A stretch of DNA of 64,000 nt from Peribacillus sp. FSL E2-0218 (GTDB lineage: Bacteria > Bacillota > Bacilli > Bacillales > DSM-1321), in assembly GCF_037992945.1 (NCBI RefSeq), contig NZ_CP150304.1, positions 3,413,501-3,477,500 on the forward strand. The letters run 5' to 3'. Below the pieces are notes generated by a model. The model ran no database searches. It was not told the DNA's origin and saw nothing but the letters and a program-made list of their open reading frames with translations. This document shows, in pieces, positions 8,181-16,133 of the stretch (position 1 is the stretch's first letter; each line of letters begins with the position of its first letter). The position numbers and the translations under genes are program-made.

Positions 8181-9326
8181 TTACCTTCCCACTAATCTGT
8201 TAATGATTTTCACGGTCGTTTCGGCCGCAGACCTGACAACGTGTTCCGTGTTGTGCAAACCGAAGCTGAAGCGAATCGAATTTTTCGTCCGCTCAGAATC
8301 CTTGCCGAACATTGCGACAAGTACATGCGAGGGCTCGATGGACCCTGCCGTACAAGCGGATCCGCTCGACACCGCAACACCTGCCAAGTCCAGGTTGACG
8401 AGCATCGATTCAACATTCGTGCCGGGAAAACTTAGATTCAGCACATGCGGCAGCGAATGTTCGCTAGATCCGTTAATTTCATATTGTACATCTGCCCCAT
8501 CTAAGACGGCAAGCAATACGTCTTTAAAGCGCCTATATTCCGCAGACTTACGTTCCATCGTATTTTGTGCGATCAACACGGCTTCTGAAAAACCAGCAAT
8601 GGCCGGCACACTCTCCGTCCCCGCCCGGCGTTTGCGTTCTTGCTCCCCGCCATAAAGATGCGGACTCAGCTTCAACCCTTCACGGATATATAGAAAGCCG
8701 ATTCCCTTCGGACCGTTAATCTTATGAGCTGATACACTCAGTAAATCCACGCCCAACTCATGAACGTCAATGGACATCAAACCATATGCTTGAACCGCAT
8801 CCGTATGATAAATGGCCGGATGTCCTTTAAGCAGCTGCCCGATTTCGGCAATCGGCTGGACCGATCCGACCTCATTGTTGCCAAACATGATCGAAACCAA
8901 AATCGTATCCTCGCGCAAAGCCGCCTTTAAATCGGCAACGGAAATAAGCCCCGCTTCATTCACAGGCAAATAAGTGAGTTCAAAGCCAGACTTCTCAAGA
9001 TATTGGCAAGTATGCAAAACCGCATGATGCTCAATTTCCGTCGTGATGATGTGCTTCCCTTTTTCTTTATAGGCGTTCGCAACCCCAAGGATGGCCGTAT
9101 TATCCGCCTCTGTTCCACCGCTCGTGAAAATGATTTCATTCCGTCCGGCACCGATGCTTTTGGCAATGCTTGAACGTGCCTCATCCAAAACATGACGCGC
9201 CTCCCGACCGAAAGCATGAATGCTCGAAGGATTACCAAAGTCATGGCTCATGACGGTCATCATCCTATCGATTACATTTGGATGCATCGGTGAAGTCGCC
9301 GCATGATCTAAGTATATTCTCTCCAC
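8181..9326 (-). CDS. yrvO: Cysteine desulfurase YrvO (IscS/NifS type), sulfur donor for MnmA
   Basis: A 381-residue PLP enzyme of the class V aminotransferase family that takes sulfur from cysteine. The PLP lysine lies in SVSAHKINGPKG (~203), the His contact in TTEIEHHAVLH (~100), and the active-site loop Cys in SSGSACTAGS (~325). The start is GTG at 9326 behind GGAGGGG. In B. subtilis this paralog is coupled with MnmA for tRNA thiolation, and the gene order is the same here. A terminator-like hairpin lies between cymR and this gene, so expression may be partly separate from cymR. Confidence 0.95.
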   Translation of the reverse strand: MERIYLDHAATSPMHPNVIDRMMTVMSHDFGNPSSIHAFGREARHVLDEARSSIAKSIGAGRNEIIFTSGGTEADNTAILGVANAYKEKGKHIITTEIEHHAVLHTCQYLEKSGFELTYLPVNEAGLISVADLKAALREDTILVSIMFGNNEVGSVQPIAEIGQLLKGHPAIYHTDAVQAYGLMSIDVHELGVDLLSVSAHKINGPKGIGFLYIREGLKLSPHLYGGEQERKRRAGTESVPAIAGFSEAVLIAQNTMERKSAEYRRFKDVLLAVLDGADVQYEINGSSEHSLPHVLNLSFPGTNVESMLVNLDLAGVAVSSGSACTAGSIEPSHVLVAMFGKDSERTKNSIRFSFGLHNTEHVVRSAAETTVKIINRLVGR

Positions 9327-9343
9327 TTTCTTGTCCCCTCCAT

Positions 9344-9380
9344 TAAAAAACGCAAGCGCCTACAAAATAGGCGCATCGCT
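9344..9380 (-). terminator. Terminator/attenuator between cymR and yrvO
   Basis: On the minus strand GCGCCTA and TAGGCGC (9368-9374 with 9356-9362) pair around a 5-nt loop; a T-run (TTTTTT at 9345-9350) follows after GCTTGCG. It lies 13-40 nt after the cymR stop and just before the yrvO ribosome binding site. Confidence 0.8.
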
Positions 9381-9386
9381 GATCAC

Positions 9387-9806
9387 TTAAATATAGTACA
9401 TATAAGAATCGATTTCACCCGTATCCTTGTAATTCGCCAAATCCATCAGCGTCGTATTATCCAATACATCCTTCACGGCATCCCTGATGCGAATCCAAAG
9501 CTGGCGCTTCACCGGCTCTTCCTCCTCGATTCCTTCAACCGGAGTGATCGGCCCTTCCAATACGCGTATAACATCACCCGAAGTAATCTCCTGAGGGTCC
9601 TTAGACAAGACATACCCGCCATAAGCACCACGCACACTCTTCACCAACCCCGCATTACGAAGCGGCGCAATCAGCTGCTCCAAGTAATGCTCGGACAAAT
9701 TATGCGTCTGCGCAATCGATTTCAAACTCTTCGGACCTTCTCCATAATGTTTCGCAAGCTCGATCATGATCGTTAAACCATAACGACCTTTTGTAGATAT
9801 CTTCAT
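9387..9806 (-). CDS. cymR: Rrf2-family cysteine-metabolism repressor CymR
   Basis: A 139-residue Rrf2-type regulator with an N-terminal winged helix (MKISTKGRYGLTIMIELAK at the start, SLKSIAQTHNLSEHYLEQL near 30-48 as the recognition region). CymR is the master repressor of cysteine uptake and synthesis and works with CysK. There are no Cys residues for an Fe-S cluster, which fits CymR rather than IscR. Three codons upstream the frame offers another Met, but the ATG at 9806 sits 6 nt behind GAGGTG and matches the conserved CymR N-terminus. Position upstream of yrvO-mnmA is as in B. subtilis. Confidence 0.95.
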   Translation of the reverse strand: MKISTKGRYGLTIMIELAKHYGEGPKSLKSIAQTHNLSEHYLEQLIAPLRNAGLVKSVRGAYGGYVLSKDPQEITSGDVIRVLEGPITPVEGIEEEEPVKRQLWIRIRDAVKDVLDNTTLMDLANYKDTGEIDSYMYYI

Positions 9807-9952
9807 ATAATACACCTCAAATTATTTATCCGTTTCTAAATTCTTATGAAATTATAGCATATTCCCGCCAGAAATGCATTCAACCACCTCCAATTTTACA
9901 AATTATCCTAATTGGAAAGGTCGGAAAAGAGAAAGGACCAATTATCACGACA

Positions 9953-10001
9953 GACGAATTTCCCGCTCGCTGGGTCGGATTTTCCTTGGGACGGACGGAT
10001 T
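9953..10001. repeat. Diverged copy of the 41-bp repeat
   Basis: The sequence GACGAATTTCCCGCTCGCTG, followed by GGTCGGATTTTCC and TTGGGACG, is a diverged copy of the 41-bp unit found in tandem at 11072-11209. The two sites flank the NERD pseudogene. Confidence 0.6.
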
Positions 10002-10102
10002 AAAGGGAAGTTTGATTTTATGATTCATTTATTTCTCCAGATTACAGGAAACTCATTTATTAATGGAGAATACTTTACTTAAAACTAAAAGGAGTGATTA
10101 CA

Positions 10103-11072
10103 ATGATCATTAAAGATTGCAAAATGCCTTTAAAGATCAACATGCTAGAATCCCTGATGAGGCGTTTACCTCCTGGGCATGAAAGGCAGCCAGCAATAAA
10201 CGAAGACATCAAAAAAATCCGGGCAGGCTACAAAGGCGAATACAGAGTCTTCAATTTACTCAAAGCCCTTCCTCAAAAAGACTATTTACTCTTTCATGAC
10301 CTCCGACTAAGCGGTTCACCTTTTTTCCGTTCCAAATGGACATCCTCATCCTCACACCCTTCTTCCTCTTGATCGTTGAAGTTAAAAACATCGCTGGTGA
10401 AATGTTTTTTGACAACACATTCAATCAACTTATCCGTACAAATCCAGATGGAACAACCGAAGCTTTTGACGATCCAATATTGCAGGTGAGCATGCAGCGC
10501 AAGCACCTGTTAGATTGGTTAAAAACAAGAAAGATCAATAACCTTCCAGTTGAAACCCTCGTAGTCAGTGCCAATTCTTCAACTATCATTCGTGCGGCCA
10601 ATAAAGAGATTAGTGGAAAAGTAATACGCAAGGATCGTATTCTTCTGCAAATTGCGGAATTAAATAATACGCATACCGAAGAGATCCTTTCAAGAAGAGC
10701 TATAAAACGTTTATCGAATGTATGGCTTGATGGGCATACTGCTTTTATTCCTAAACTTTAAAAACGTATGGAATACCAAGTTCCGCCCTTCAAACTGGTG
10801 TCTTCTGTCAAAATTGTCAGGCATATTCCATGGAGCGGCATGGAAAGTGGATTTGCCGTACTTGTCTGGATACTTCCCATGATGCTCATATTTCCGCACT
10901 TTTAGATTATGTATATCTCGTAAAACCTTCCATTACCAACAGCGAATTTCGAAACTTCCTTCAACTCCATTCTCCATCAAGCGCAAAAAATTTACTAACT
11001 TCATTGAAACTGAAACATTCCGGACATACCAAAGGCAGAGTTTATCTATTACATTCTCTTATAGAAGGCTAG
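10103..11072 (+). pseudogene. NERD-domain protein, broken by two frameshifts
   Basis: Three consecutive reading frames together give one NERD (nuclease-related) domain protein. Frame one (from ATG 10103, behind AAAAGGAG) carries the N-terminal helix and the KKIRAGYKGEYRVFNLL and LLFHDLRLSGSPFF region. A shift in the run of six T near 10320 moves to PFQMDILIL and the conserved VEVKNIAGEMFFD core with QLIRTNPDGTTEAFDDPILQ. A second shift near 10755-10765 (CTTTAAAAACG) moves to LKTYGIPSSALQTGVFCQNC and a four-Cys zinc-ribbon tail (CQNC, CRTC) ending at 11072. Both breaks are at homopolymers, so either sequencing error or true decay is possible. Function of NERD proteins in Bacillus is unclear; they resemble nucleases. 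Confidence 0.85.
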
Positions 11073-11209
11073 GACAAATTAAGTTTTTCTGGAAGGCCGT
11101 TTTATTTCTGGCAAGGACGAATTAGCGCGCTGGTTGGTCGATTTATCCCTGACTGGGACGAATTAGCGCGCTGGATGGTCGATTTTTTCCTACTTGGGAC
11201 GAATCAGCC
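11072..11209. repeat. 41-bp tandem repeat (about three and a half units)
   Basis: Units begin at GGAC positions 11072 (diverged), 11115, 11156 and 11197 (partial). The two best units share GGACGAATTAGCGCGCTGG and then TGGTCGATTT, with a period of exactly 41 bp. The array ends upstream of the rarA ribosome binding site and starts at the stop codon of the NERD pseudogene. No ORF of note runs through it. Confidence 0.85.
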
Positions 11210-11313
11210 TTCGTAATGGGAGGATTAAATATGATTTTTACTGTCACGAACAGCATAATCAGCGCATTTCACCCATGACTTGTGATACCTTATATAAAAA
11301 GGAGAGGTGCGCA

Positions 11314-12585
11314 ATGAATATTAAACCGCTGGCTTACAGGATGCGGCCTCGATCGATTGATGAGATCATCGGGCAGGAGCATCTGGTTGGTGAAGGGAAA
11401 ATAATCGCGAGAATGGTTAAAGCCAAGCAGCTTTCCTCGATGATCCTGTATGGTCCTCCGGGAATTGGGAAGACATCGATTGCAAGCGCGATTGCCGGGA
11501 GTACGAAGTTTGCCTTCCGGACGCTTAATGCCGTGACCAATAACAAGAAAGATATGGAGATTGTCGCAGCTGAGGCAAAAATGTCCGGCAAGGTGATCCT
11601 GCTGCTGGATGAGGTTCATCGGCTCGATAAGGCGAAACAGGATTTCCTTTTGCCTTATCTGGAAAACGGCATGATCACCTTGATTGGTGCAACGACGAGC
11701 AACCCTTATCATGCCATCAATCCGGCAATCCGCAGCCGGTGTCAGATTTTCGAATTAAAATCGTTGGAGACCGTTGATTTAATCAAAGCCTTGGAACGGG
11801 CACTTCATGATGAGGAGCGCGGGCTCGGTACATATAATACGGAAGTCGGCCTTGAAGCCCTTACCCATTTCGCAACTGCTTCGAACGGAGATGTGCGAAG
11901 TGCGCTAAATGCTCTGGAGCTTGCCGTCATTTCCACCGAACCTGATGAATCCGGTACGATCAAGATAGATGTACATATTGCCGAGGAGTGCATGCAGAAA
12001 AAAAGCTTCTCACATGATAAGGATGGAGATGCTCATTATGACGTCCTGTCAGCTTTCCAAAAATCGATTCGCGGCAGTGATGTGAATGCAGCTCTACATT
12101 ATTTGGGGCGCTTGGTCGAAGCCGGCGATCTTGTCAGCATTGCCCGCCGAATGGTTGTCATAGCCTACGAAGACATCGGTCTTGCCAATCCTCAGGCTGG
12201 TCCCAGGGCCCTCGCGGCAGTCGAAGCCGCAGAACGGCTCGGGTTTCCTGAAGCCCGTATTCCGCTTGCCAACTCGGTGATCGAGCTATGCCTTTCACCC
12301 AAATCGAACACGGCCATCACCGCGATCGATTCGGCTCTTTCCGACATCCGCAGCGGTCATAGCGGAGATGTACCTGATCACCTTAAGGATGCCCATTACA
12401 AAGGGGCCGCTGAGCTCGGTCGCGGCATCGGTTACCTTTATCCGCATGACTACGAAAATGGCTGGGTGAAGCAGCAATACTTGCCAAACAAACTGCGCAG
12501 CAAGAAATATTACAAGCCGAAAAAGAGCGGGAAATTCGAACAAGCCCTTGCCTCCGTCTATGAAAATATCGAGAAAAAGAAATGA
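11314..12585 (+). CDS. rarA: Replication-associated recombination ATPase RarA (MgsA)
   Basis: A 423-residue AAA+ ATPase of the clamp-loader-like RarA/MgsA/WRNIP1 family, which acts at stalled replication forks. Seen: MRPRSIDEIIGQEHLVG near residue 11, Walker A GPPGIGKTS near 49, Walker B ILLLDEVHRLD near 97, sensor 1 IGATTSNP near 126, arginine finger IRSRCQIF near 140, and the C-terminal tetramerisation part (VVIAYEDIGLANPQAG near 290; LPNKLRSKKYYKP near 394). The frame is open from 11194, but the ATG at 11314 lies 5 nt behind AAAGGAGAGGTG and fits the family N-terminus. Divergent from cymR, as in B. subtilis (yrvN). Confidence 0.95.
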   Translation: MNIKPLAYRMRPRSIDEIIGQEHLVGEGKIIARMVKAKQLSSMILYGPPGIGKTSIASAIAGSTKFAFRTLNAVTNNKKDMEIVAAEAKMSGKVILLLDEVHRLDKAKQDFLLPYLENGMITLIGATTSNPYHAINPAIRSRCQIFELKSLETVDLIKALERALHDEERGLGTYNTEVGLEALTHFATASNGDVRSALNALELAVISTEPDESGTIKIDVHIAEECMQKKSFSHDKDGDAHYDVLSAFQKSIRGSDVNAALHYLGRLVEAGDLVSIARRMVVIAYEDIGLANPQAGPRALAAVEAAERLGFPEARIPLANSVIELCLSPKSNTAITAIDSALSDIRSGHSGDVPDHLKDAHYKGAAELGRGIGYLYPHDYENGWVKQQYLPNKLRSKKYYKPKKSGKFEQALASVYENIEKKK

Positions 12586-12616
12586 CTCCGGATCAGTCTT
12601 AGACCCGGAGTTCTTT
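12584..12616 (+). terminator. Rho-independent terminator of rarA
   Basis: ACTCCGG (12585-12591) pairs with CCGGAGT (12605-12611), followed by TCTTTC. It overlaps the last base of the rarA stop codon. Confidence 0.82.
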
Positions 12617-12645
12617 CATTGGAAAGTGAAAGCCATATACATACC

Positions 12646-12780
12646 TCATATCGACAAAAACGCCTCCCCCTCGGCCGCCATCATTTCGATGAGCTTACCT
12701 TTGACCGCCCTTGAAAATCCAATATGTTTCGGATGGAGCCACAAGCCTGCCGCCACCATTTGATTGGAAATCTTTTTCAC
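12646..12780 (-). CDS. Possible small protein, 44 aa
   Basis: A GTG-started frame (12780, with GGGGGA four bases upstream) encodes a 44-residue peptide with LWLHPKHIGFSRAVKGKLIE and a C-terminal EMMAAEGEAFLSI. The composition looks protein-like, but I do not recognise it. It could also be the remnant of a larger gene. It faces rarA. Confidence 0.3.
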   Translation of the reverse strand: MKKISNQMVAAGLWLHPKHIGFSRAVKGKLIEMMAAEGEAFLSI

Positions 12781-12917
12781 CTTTTCCCCCAATGTGCGAT
12801 CTCAATATTTATAAGCAGAATGGTCATTACAAACCGAAACCACTTCATAGCTCCTTCAGGATGAACATCGTTTTACAAACAGGTGAGTAACAGATGAGAT
12901 AGTTGTTCATCAATCCC

Positions 12918-13061
12918 ATGAAGCCACAAACCATATTTTTTGAGCAGTATTTCAACAAGCATCCCTTTCGCCTAGAGCTTTCCTGTATGCAGGATGATGA
13001 AGTCCGAGCTCGTTTCCAGAAAATCAAACAACTCAAAAAAGAGCGTGTCCAATTGCAATAA
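12918..13061 (+). CDS. Possible small protein or gene fragment, 47 aa
   Basis: ATG at 12918 opens 47 codons rich in charged residues, ending in a helix-like stretch (RARFQKIKQLKKERVQLQ). No clear ribosome binding site precedes it and the upstream frame is closed by TAG, so it may be the C-terminal remnant of a decayed gene rather than a gene in its own right. Not recognised. With the 44-aa frame it is all that I see between rarA and the coat gene. Confidence 0.25.
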   Translation: MKPQTIFFEQYFNKHPFRLELSCMQDDEVRARFQKIKQLKKERVQLQ

Positions 13062-13064
13062 GAA

Positions 13065-13094
13065 GGCACAACAACTCCATTTGGTTGCTGTGCC
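13065..13094 (-). terminator. Probable terminator of the CotB-like gene
   Basis: On the minus strand GGCACAGCAAC and GTTGTTGTGCC pair (13084-13094 with 13065-13075, one mismatch) around an 8-nt loop, followed by TTCTTATT. It lies 16 nt after the stop codon. Confidence 0.65.
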
Positions 13095-13110
13095 TGTTTG
13101 GTCTTCCCTT

Positions 13111-14094
13111 TTACTTGGTGTTTTGATTAGCTGCTTTAATCAAATTCTCAAGCCATATTTGCTTGAATGCATTTGAGCGGACACGTCTCTGACCTCTGCC
13201 TGAGCTCTCATTGGATGAGCTGCTGGATGAGCTCTCTTCTGACGAACTGCTGGATGAACTTTCATCTGATGAGCTGCTGGATGAGCTCTCAAAAACGATA
13301 CTGCTTGATGAGCTTTCACATGATGAGCTGCTTGATGAGCTTTCACATGATGAGCTGCTTGATGAGCTCTCACATGATGAGCTGCTGGATGAGCTCTCAC
13401 AAGAAGAACTGCTTGAGCTTTCACAACATGTTTCAACTATCCTAACCGATAAAGCGATGAATTGGATATGTTCCGTTGTCACATAAAATAATTCTTCATT
13501 ATGCACAACAACGATGTACGCTTCAGCCACTTCAATCAGGATTCCCTCAACCCGCTCAGGGCCGCCTGCACTTACGGATACCCAGTTGTGGATCAATCTT
13601 GAAAGAATGCCATTAAGTGAATCGATACCGTCATATAGGTCTTGAGATGGGATCTCACGGCACGCAAATTCCACGACCGTTACACTTTTGATATGGGAAA
13701 TCGGGAATAAAACCAACCCTTCTTTCTCCGTGGATAGAACCAAGAATTCTTCTTTCACATCGACAACCCGGCCAACTTTTGAAGTCGGACCGCCGCCATT
13801 CACTTGGATGCAGCTATCCCTTAATGTTTCCAGTGCCCCTAAAAAAGTTCCCGGATATACAATTTCCCCATCATTGATCGGACATAAATCAAGCGCCTTC
13901 TTCGCATTTTCGACGACGATCTTCAAATGCTCAATGGCGTAATATACGAGTTGATTTTCTTCCGTATGAAGAACGATGTAATCACTCCGGACTTCTACAA
14001 GCCTGCCTTCTCTAGATTCTGGGCCGCCTTTATATACCCTCACAAATTTTCCCTTTAAAGCTTCAAGGTACGGTAAACTAACAGTCTCTGCCAT
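13111..14094 (-). CDS. cotB: CotB-like spore coat protein with Ser/Cys repeats
   Basis: A 327-residue protein with three copies of an Sm-like fold module. Each has GGPES/TSK/ERVEG, then a beta hairpin (DYIVLHTEEN, EFLVLSTEKE, AYIVVVHNEE) and a histidine strand (IEHLKIV, ISHIKSV, TEHIQFI), at about residues 15-65, 90-140 and 170-220. The same three-module layout is in B. subtilis CotB, an outer spore coat protein. Residues 223-300 form a tail of ten-residue CESSSSSSSC-type repeats that end with DE/EE/NE variants. B. subtilis CotB has a Lys/Ser tail instead, phosphorylated by CotH. The ATG at 14094 stands behind AAAGG; a TTG at 14112 is less likely. Probably expressed late in sporulation; I could not identify the promoter with certainty. 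Confidence 0.82.
   Translation of the reverse strand: MAETVSLPYLEALKGKFVRVYKGGPESREGRLVEVRSDYIVLHTEENQLVYYAIEHLKIVVENAKKALDLCPINDGEIVYPGTFLGALETLRDSCIQVNGGGPTSKVGRVVDVKEEFLVLSTEKEGLVLFPISHIKSVTVVEFACREIPSQDLYDGIDSLNGILSRLIHNWVSVSAGGPERVEGILIEVAEAYIVVVHNEELFYVTTEHIQFIALSVRIVETCCESSSSSSCESSSSSSSCESSSSSSSCESSSSSSSCESSSSSIVFESSSSSSSDESSSSSSSEESSSSSSSNESSGRGQRRVRSNAFKQIWLENLIKAANQNTK
13193..13436. repeat. Coding tandem repeat (about 30-bp period) in the coat gene
   Basis: GATGAGCT(G/C)-based units such as GATGAGCTGCTGGATGAGCT follow each other through the Ser-rich tail region with a period of 27-30 bp. The same DNA read in other frames gives long spurious reading frames on both strands. Confidence 0.9.
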
Positions 14095-14112
14095 TTTTCC
14101 TTTAGCCTCCAA

Positions 14113-14459
14113 TAGTTATTTATACTTTAGTGATATCCGTACTGCATATATATGCGCCTTGTTTCTATTACGGACTCTTCCAATCACCCATTTTGCAGTA
14201 AATCGTCGAACGCCCAGAAATATCATATGAAGCATCCCTTTTTCCAGTCTATTCATCATTCTAAAAAGCGCCCTTCTTTTTACGGAAAAACTCCGGGATT
14301 TTTCTCCCGGAGTCCTGTGTATGGATATAAGCGCCATTTCTTGCTTATACAAAATCCCTATCATCCATCATAGGCGAAATCGTTTTTTAAGCTGAATGGA
14401 AAACAACGGACTAAGTCCAAACCATGAAAATCTCAATATTTCATCCATCATTCATTGAA
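14113..14459. other. Intergenic stretch with one terminator
   Basis: Apart from the hairpin at 14284-14314, I see no supported gene here. Two overlapping frames of 73 and 82 codons lack ribosome binding sites. A 10-bp palindrome CATATATATG (14143-14152) lies about 50 bp upstream of the coat gene and may be part of its promoter. Confidence 0.5.
14284..14314 (-). terminator. Rho-independent terminator
   Basis: On the minus strand ACTCCGGGA and TCCCGGAGT form a 9-bp stem (14305-14313 with 14290-14298), followed by TTTTCC. It probably ends the transcript of the secreted protein gene at 14460-15755, 146 nt away. Confidence 0.8.
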
Positions 14460-15755
14460 TCATTTTTCCTTACCGAACGTTATTGCCACACGGGCGCTTT
14501 CCCTTTGCCGATGCTTGGTCACCGTCACAGAAAACTTGCCTGCTTTTTTTCCAAGCTGCTTCATCGACACATTCGCCCGTTTCCCTTTGGAGGTGGTCTT
14601 AGCCAAAACGGCTCCATTGACACTGTAAATCTTGATGACATCCCCTTTAGTCAGGCTGCCCACTTTAACGAGGTCGGCTTTTCCTTTACCATTCGTTACC
14701 TTAACCTGGCTTTTTTTCAAGGAAGGCGAGATTTCACCTTGATAGGATCGAGCGACAAGGTCGCTTTCCCTCAATGGCGGCTGTGTGGCCGAAACGTAGA
14801 CATTCCCCGCTTTCTTCCCAAGCTGCTTCACCTTTACCTTCAATGACGCTTCCGTTGCTGTCGCCTTCACTAACACTTTCCCTCTGCTCTTCGCGTCATA
14901 CACTTTGATGATGGTTCCCTTTTTCAGACCGCTCAGCTTCATAACATCCGTCTTTCCCGCTTCATTGGACACTCCGATCTGGACTGACCTTAATGAAGGC
15001 GAGGTATCCGAAATCGCGAACGCGTATGGAACATCGATCGTTTCTTCAGCGTTGTCCATGATTAAGGAATAGCTGCCCTTTTTCAAGTAAGAGGTGACGG
15101 CCTGCTTTTCGCTCGTATATATCTCACCCACCTTCTTACCTGATCGATCCTGAATCACACCGTGCCAATTCGTCCCCGCTCTTTGTTTAACTGACATTAC
15201 CACATTGCCGCTTTGCGGAACGGTGAACTTGAATGCATCATGATCATCGGATGTACTGATCACCCCTTTGTATGTCTCATTCAAGTGAATGCCATTAGCT
15301 GCGGCTACCGTATCATTCGCCTCTTTTTCAAAATGATGATCCTTCGTGTACTTTACCGAAAATTGAAACGGAACCCTGGAAGCCCCCCCATTATCACCAA
15401 TCGTGATATAATACGTCCCTTTCGGAAGCCCGACTTGCACCTCCTCGAAATCCGAACTGCCCTTTTGACTGCTCGTATACATGTATGTATAGTTGAATCC
15501 TTTACCGTTTTGGATGATACCTTCCCAGGAAGCCTTGGCATTACGCTTGATCGATAACGTCACAACTCCAGCCTCCGGCAATGCAGCCTTATAGACCTTC
15601 TTGTCCGTACTGCTGGCTAATGCTCCTTTGTTGATTGCATTTACTTTAATAGTTGCGCCTTCATTCAAGGTAGAGCCTTGAACCTCAGCACCGACACCCC
15701 ATGTCAGGAGAAGAATGAACACCCCTACACCATTTCTCAGCTCTCTCATTCGCAC
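14460..15755 (-). CDS. Secreted protein with PPC-like and Ig-like repeats
   Basis: A 431-residue exported protein. A signal peptide covers residues 1-28 (hydrophobic GVGVFILLLTWGVG). Two related beta domains follow: residues 40-135 and 140-250, each with a KAALPEAGVVTLSIK/KFTVPQSGNVVMSVK strand, a W(E/H)G(I/V)IQ motif and a KG(T/S)Y(Y/S)(I/L) element, as in bacterial pre-peptidase C-terminal (PPC) domains. The C-terminal part holds two repeats with KGT/DVIKVYD-type strands and the phrase QLGKKAGxxxV, like the Ig-like units in the subtilisin at 55536-57419. No enzyme domain and no wall anchor are visible. Probably a secreted adhesive or accessory protein; function unknown. Confidence 0.7.
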   Translation of the reverse strand: MRMRELRNGVGVFILLLTWGVGAEVQGSTLNEGATIKVNAINKGALASSTDKKVYKAALPEAGVVTLSIKRNAKASWEGIIQNGKGFNYTYMYTSSQKGSSDFEEVQVGLPKGTYYITIGDNGGASRVPFQFSVKYTKDHHFEKEANDTVAAANGIHLNETYKGVISTSDDHDAFKFTVPQSGNVVMSVKQRAGTNWHGVIQDRSGKKVGEIYTSEKQAVTSYLKKGSYSLIMDNAEETIDVPYAFAISDTSPSLRSVQIGVSNEAGKTDVMKLSGLKKGTIIKVYDAKSRGKVLVKATATEASLKVKVKQLGKKAGNVYVSATQPPLRESDLVARSYQGEISPSLKKSQVKVTNGKGKADLVKVGSLTKGDVIKIYSVNGAVLAKTTSKGKRANVSMKQLGKKAGKFSVTVTKHRQRESARVAITFGKEK

Positions 15756-16133
15756 ACCTTACCCCTTCATTTTAAAAACGATAGTATAATATCACTAGTT
15801 ATATATTCCTACACACCGTTCACCTCATCAAGCTTTTTTTGTTTCAACGTGAAAAAACTCCAAATCACTGCAGTGCATGAAAATCAATAGACCGACCTGC
15901 CGTTTTAGAAGAAACATTGGAAACAGCGTCGATATTCCCACCAACCACTCCTTTTGGACTAAACCTTTAAACAATTTCACATTCCACCTTCTTCACTACC
16001 GTTCTATTCATCTCGCACACCGATACACCAAAAAATGGAAAATCTATGATAAAATAGTAAATTATACTATTATTTTCGCGAAAAATTAAATATAATAGAG
16101 AATGTGGCAACAAAAAGAGGAAGGAAGTAATCT
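15756..16133. promoter_or_regulatory. Intergenic promoter region with two palindromes before the LCP gene
   Basis: No gene is supported here. Close to the LCP gene lie a dyad ATAGTA-AATTA-TACTAT (16054-16070), a perfect 12-bp palindrome TTTTCGCGAAAA (16073-16084) and a TATAAT (16091-16096) that would place transcription start ~30 nt before the ATG. The palindromes overlap the -35 region, so they could be operators; the matching regulator is unknown. Confidence 0.55.

Noticed and set aside
10336..10761. A separate 141-aa gene
   Set aside because: It is the middle part of the NERD protein and begins within a conserved strand, so it is one piece of a broken gene.
13140..13486. Three further frames (two on plus, one on minus) across the coat gene tail
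   Set aside because: Tandem repeats of 27-30 bp keep all frames open. Only the CotB-like frame has a ribosome binding site and a family match.
14116..14373. Small genes of 82 (minus) and 73 (plus) codons
   Set aside because: They overlap each other and a terminator hairpin, have no ribosome binding site and show no protein-like pattern.
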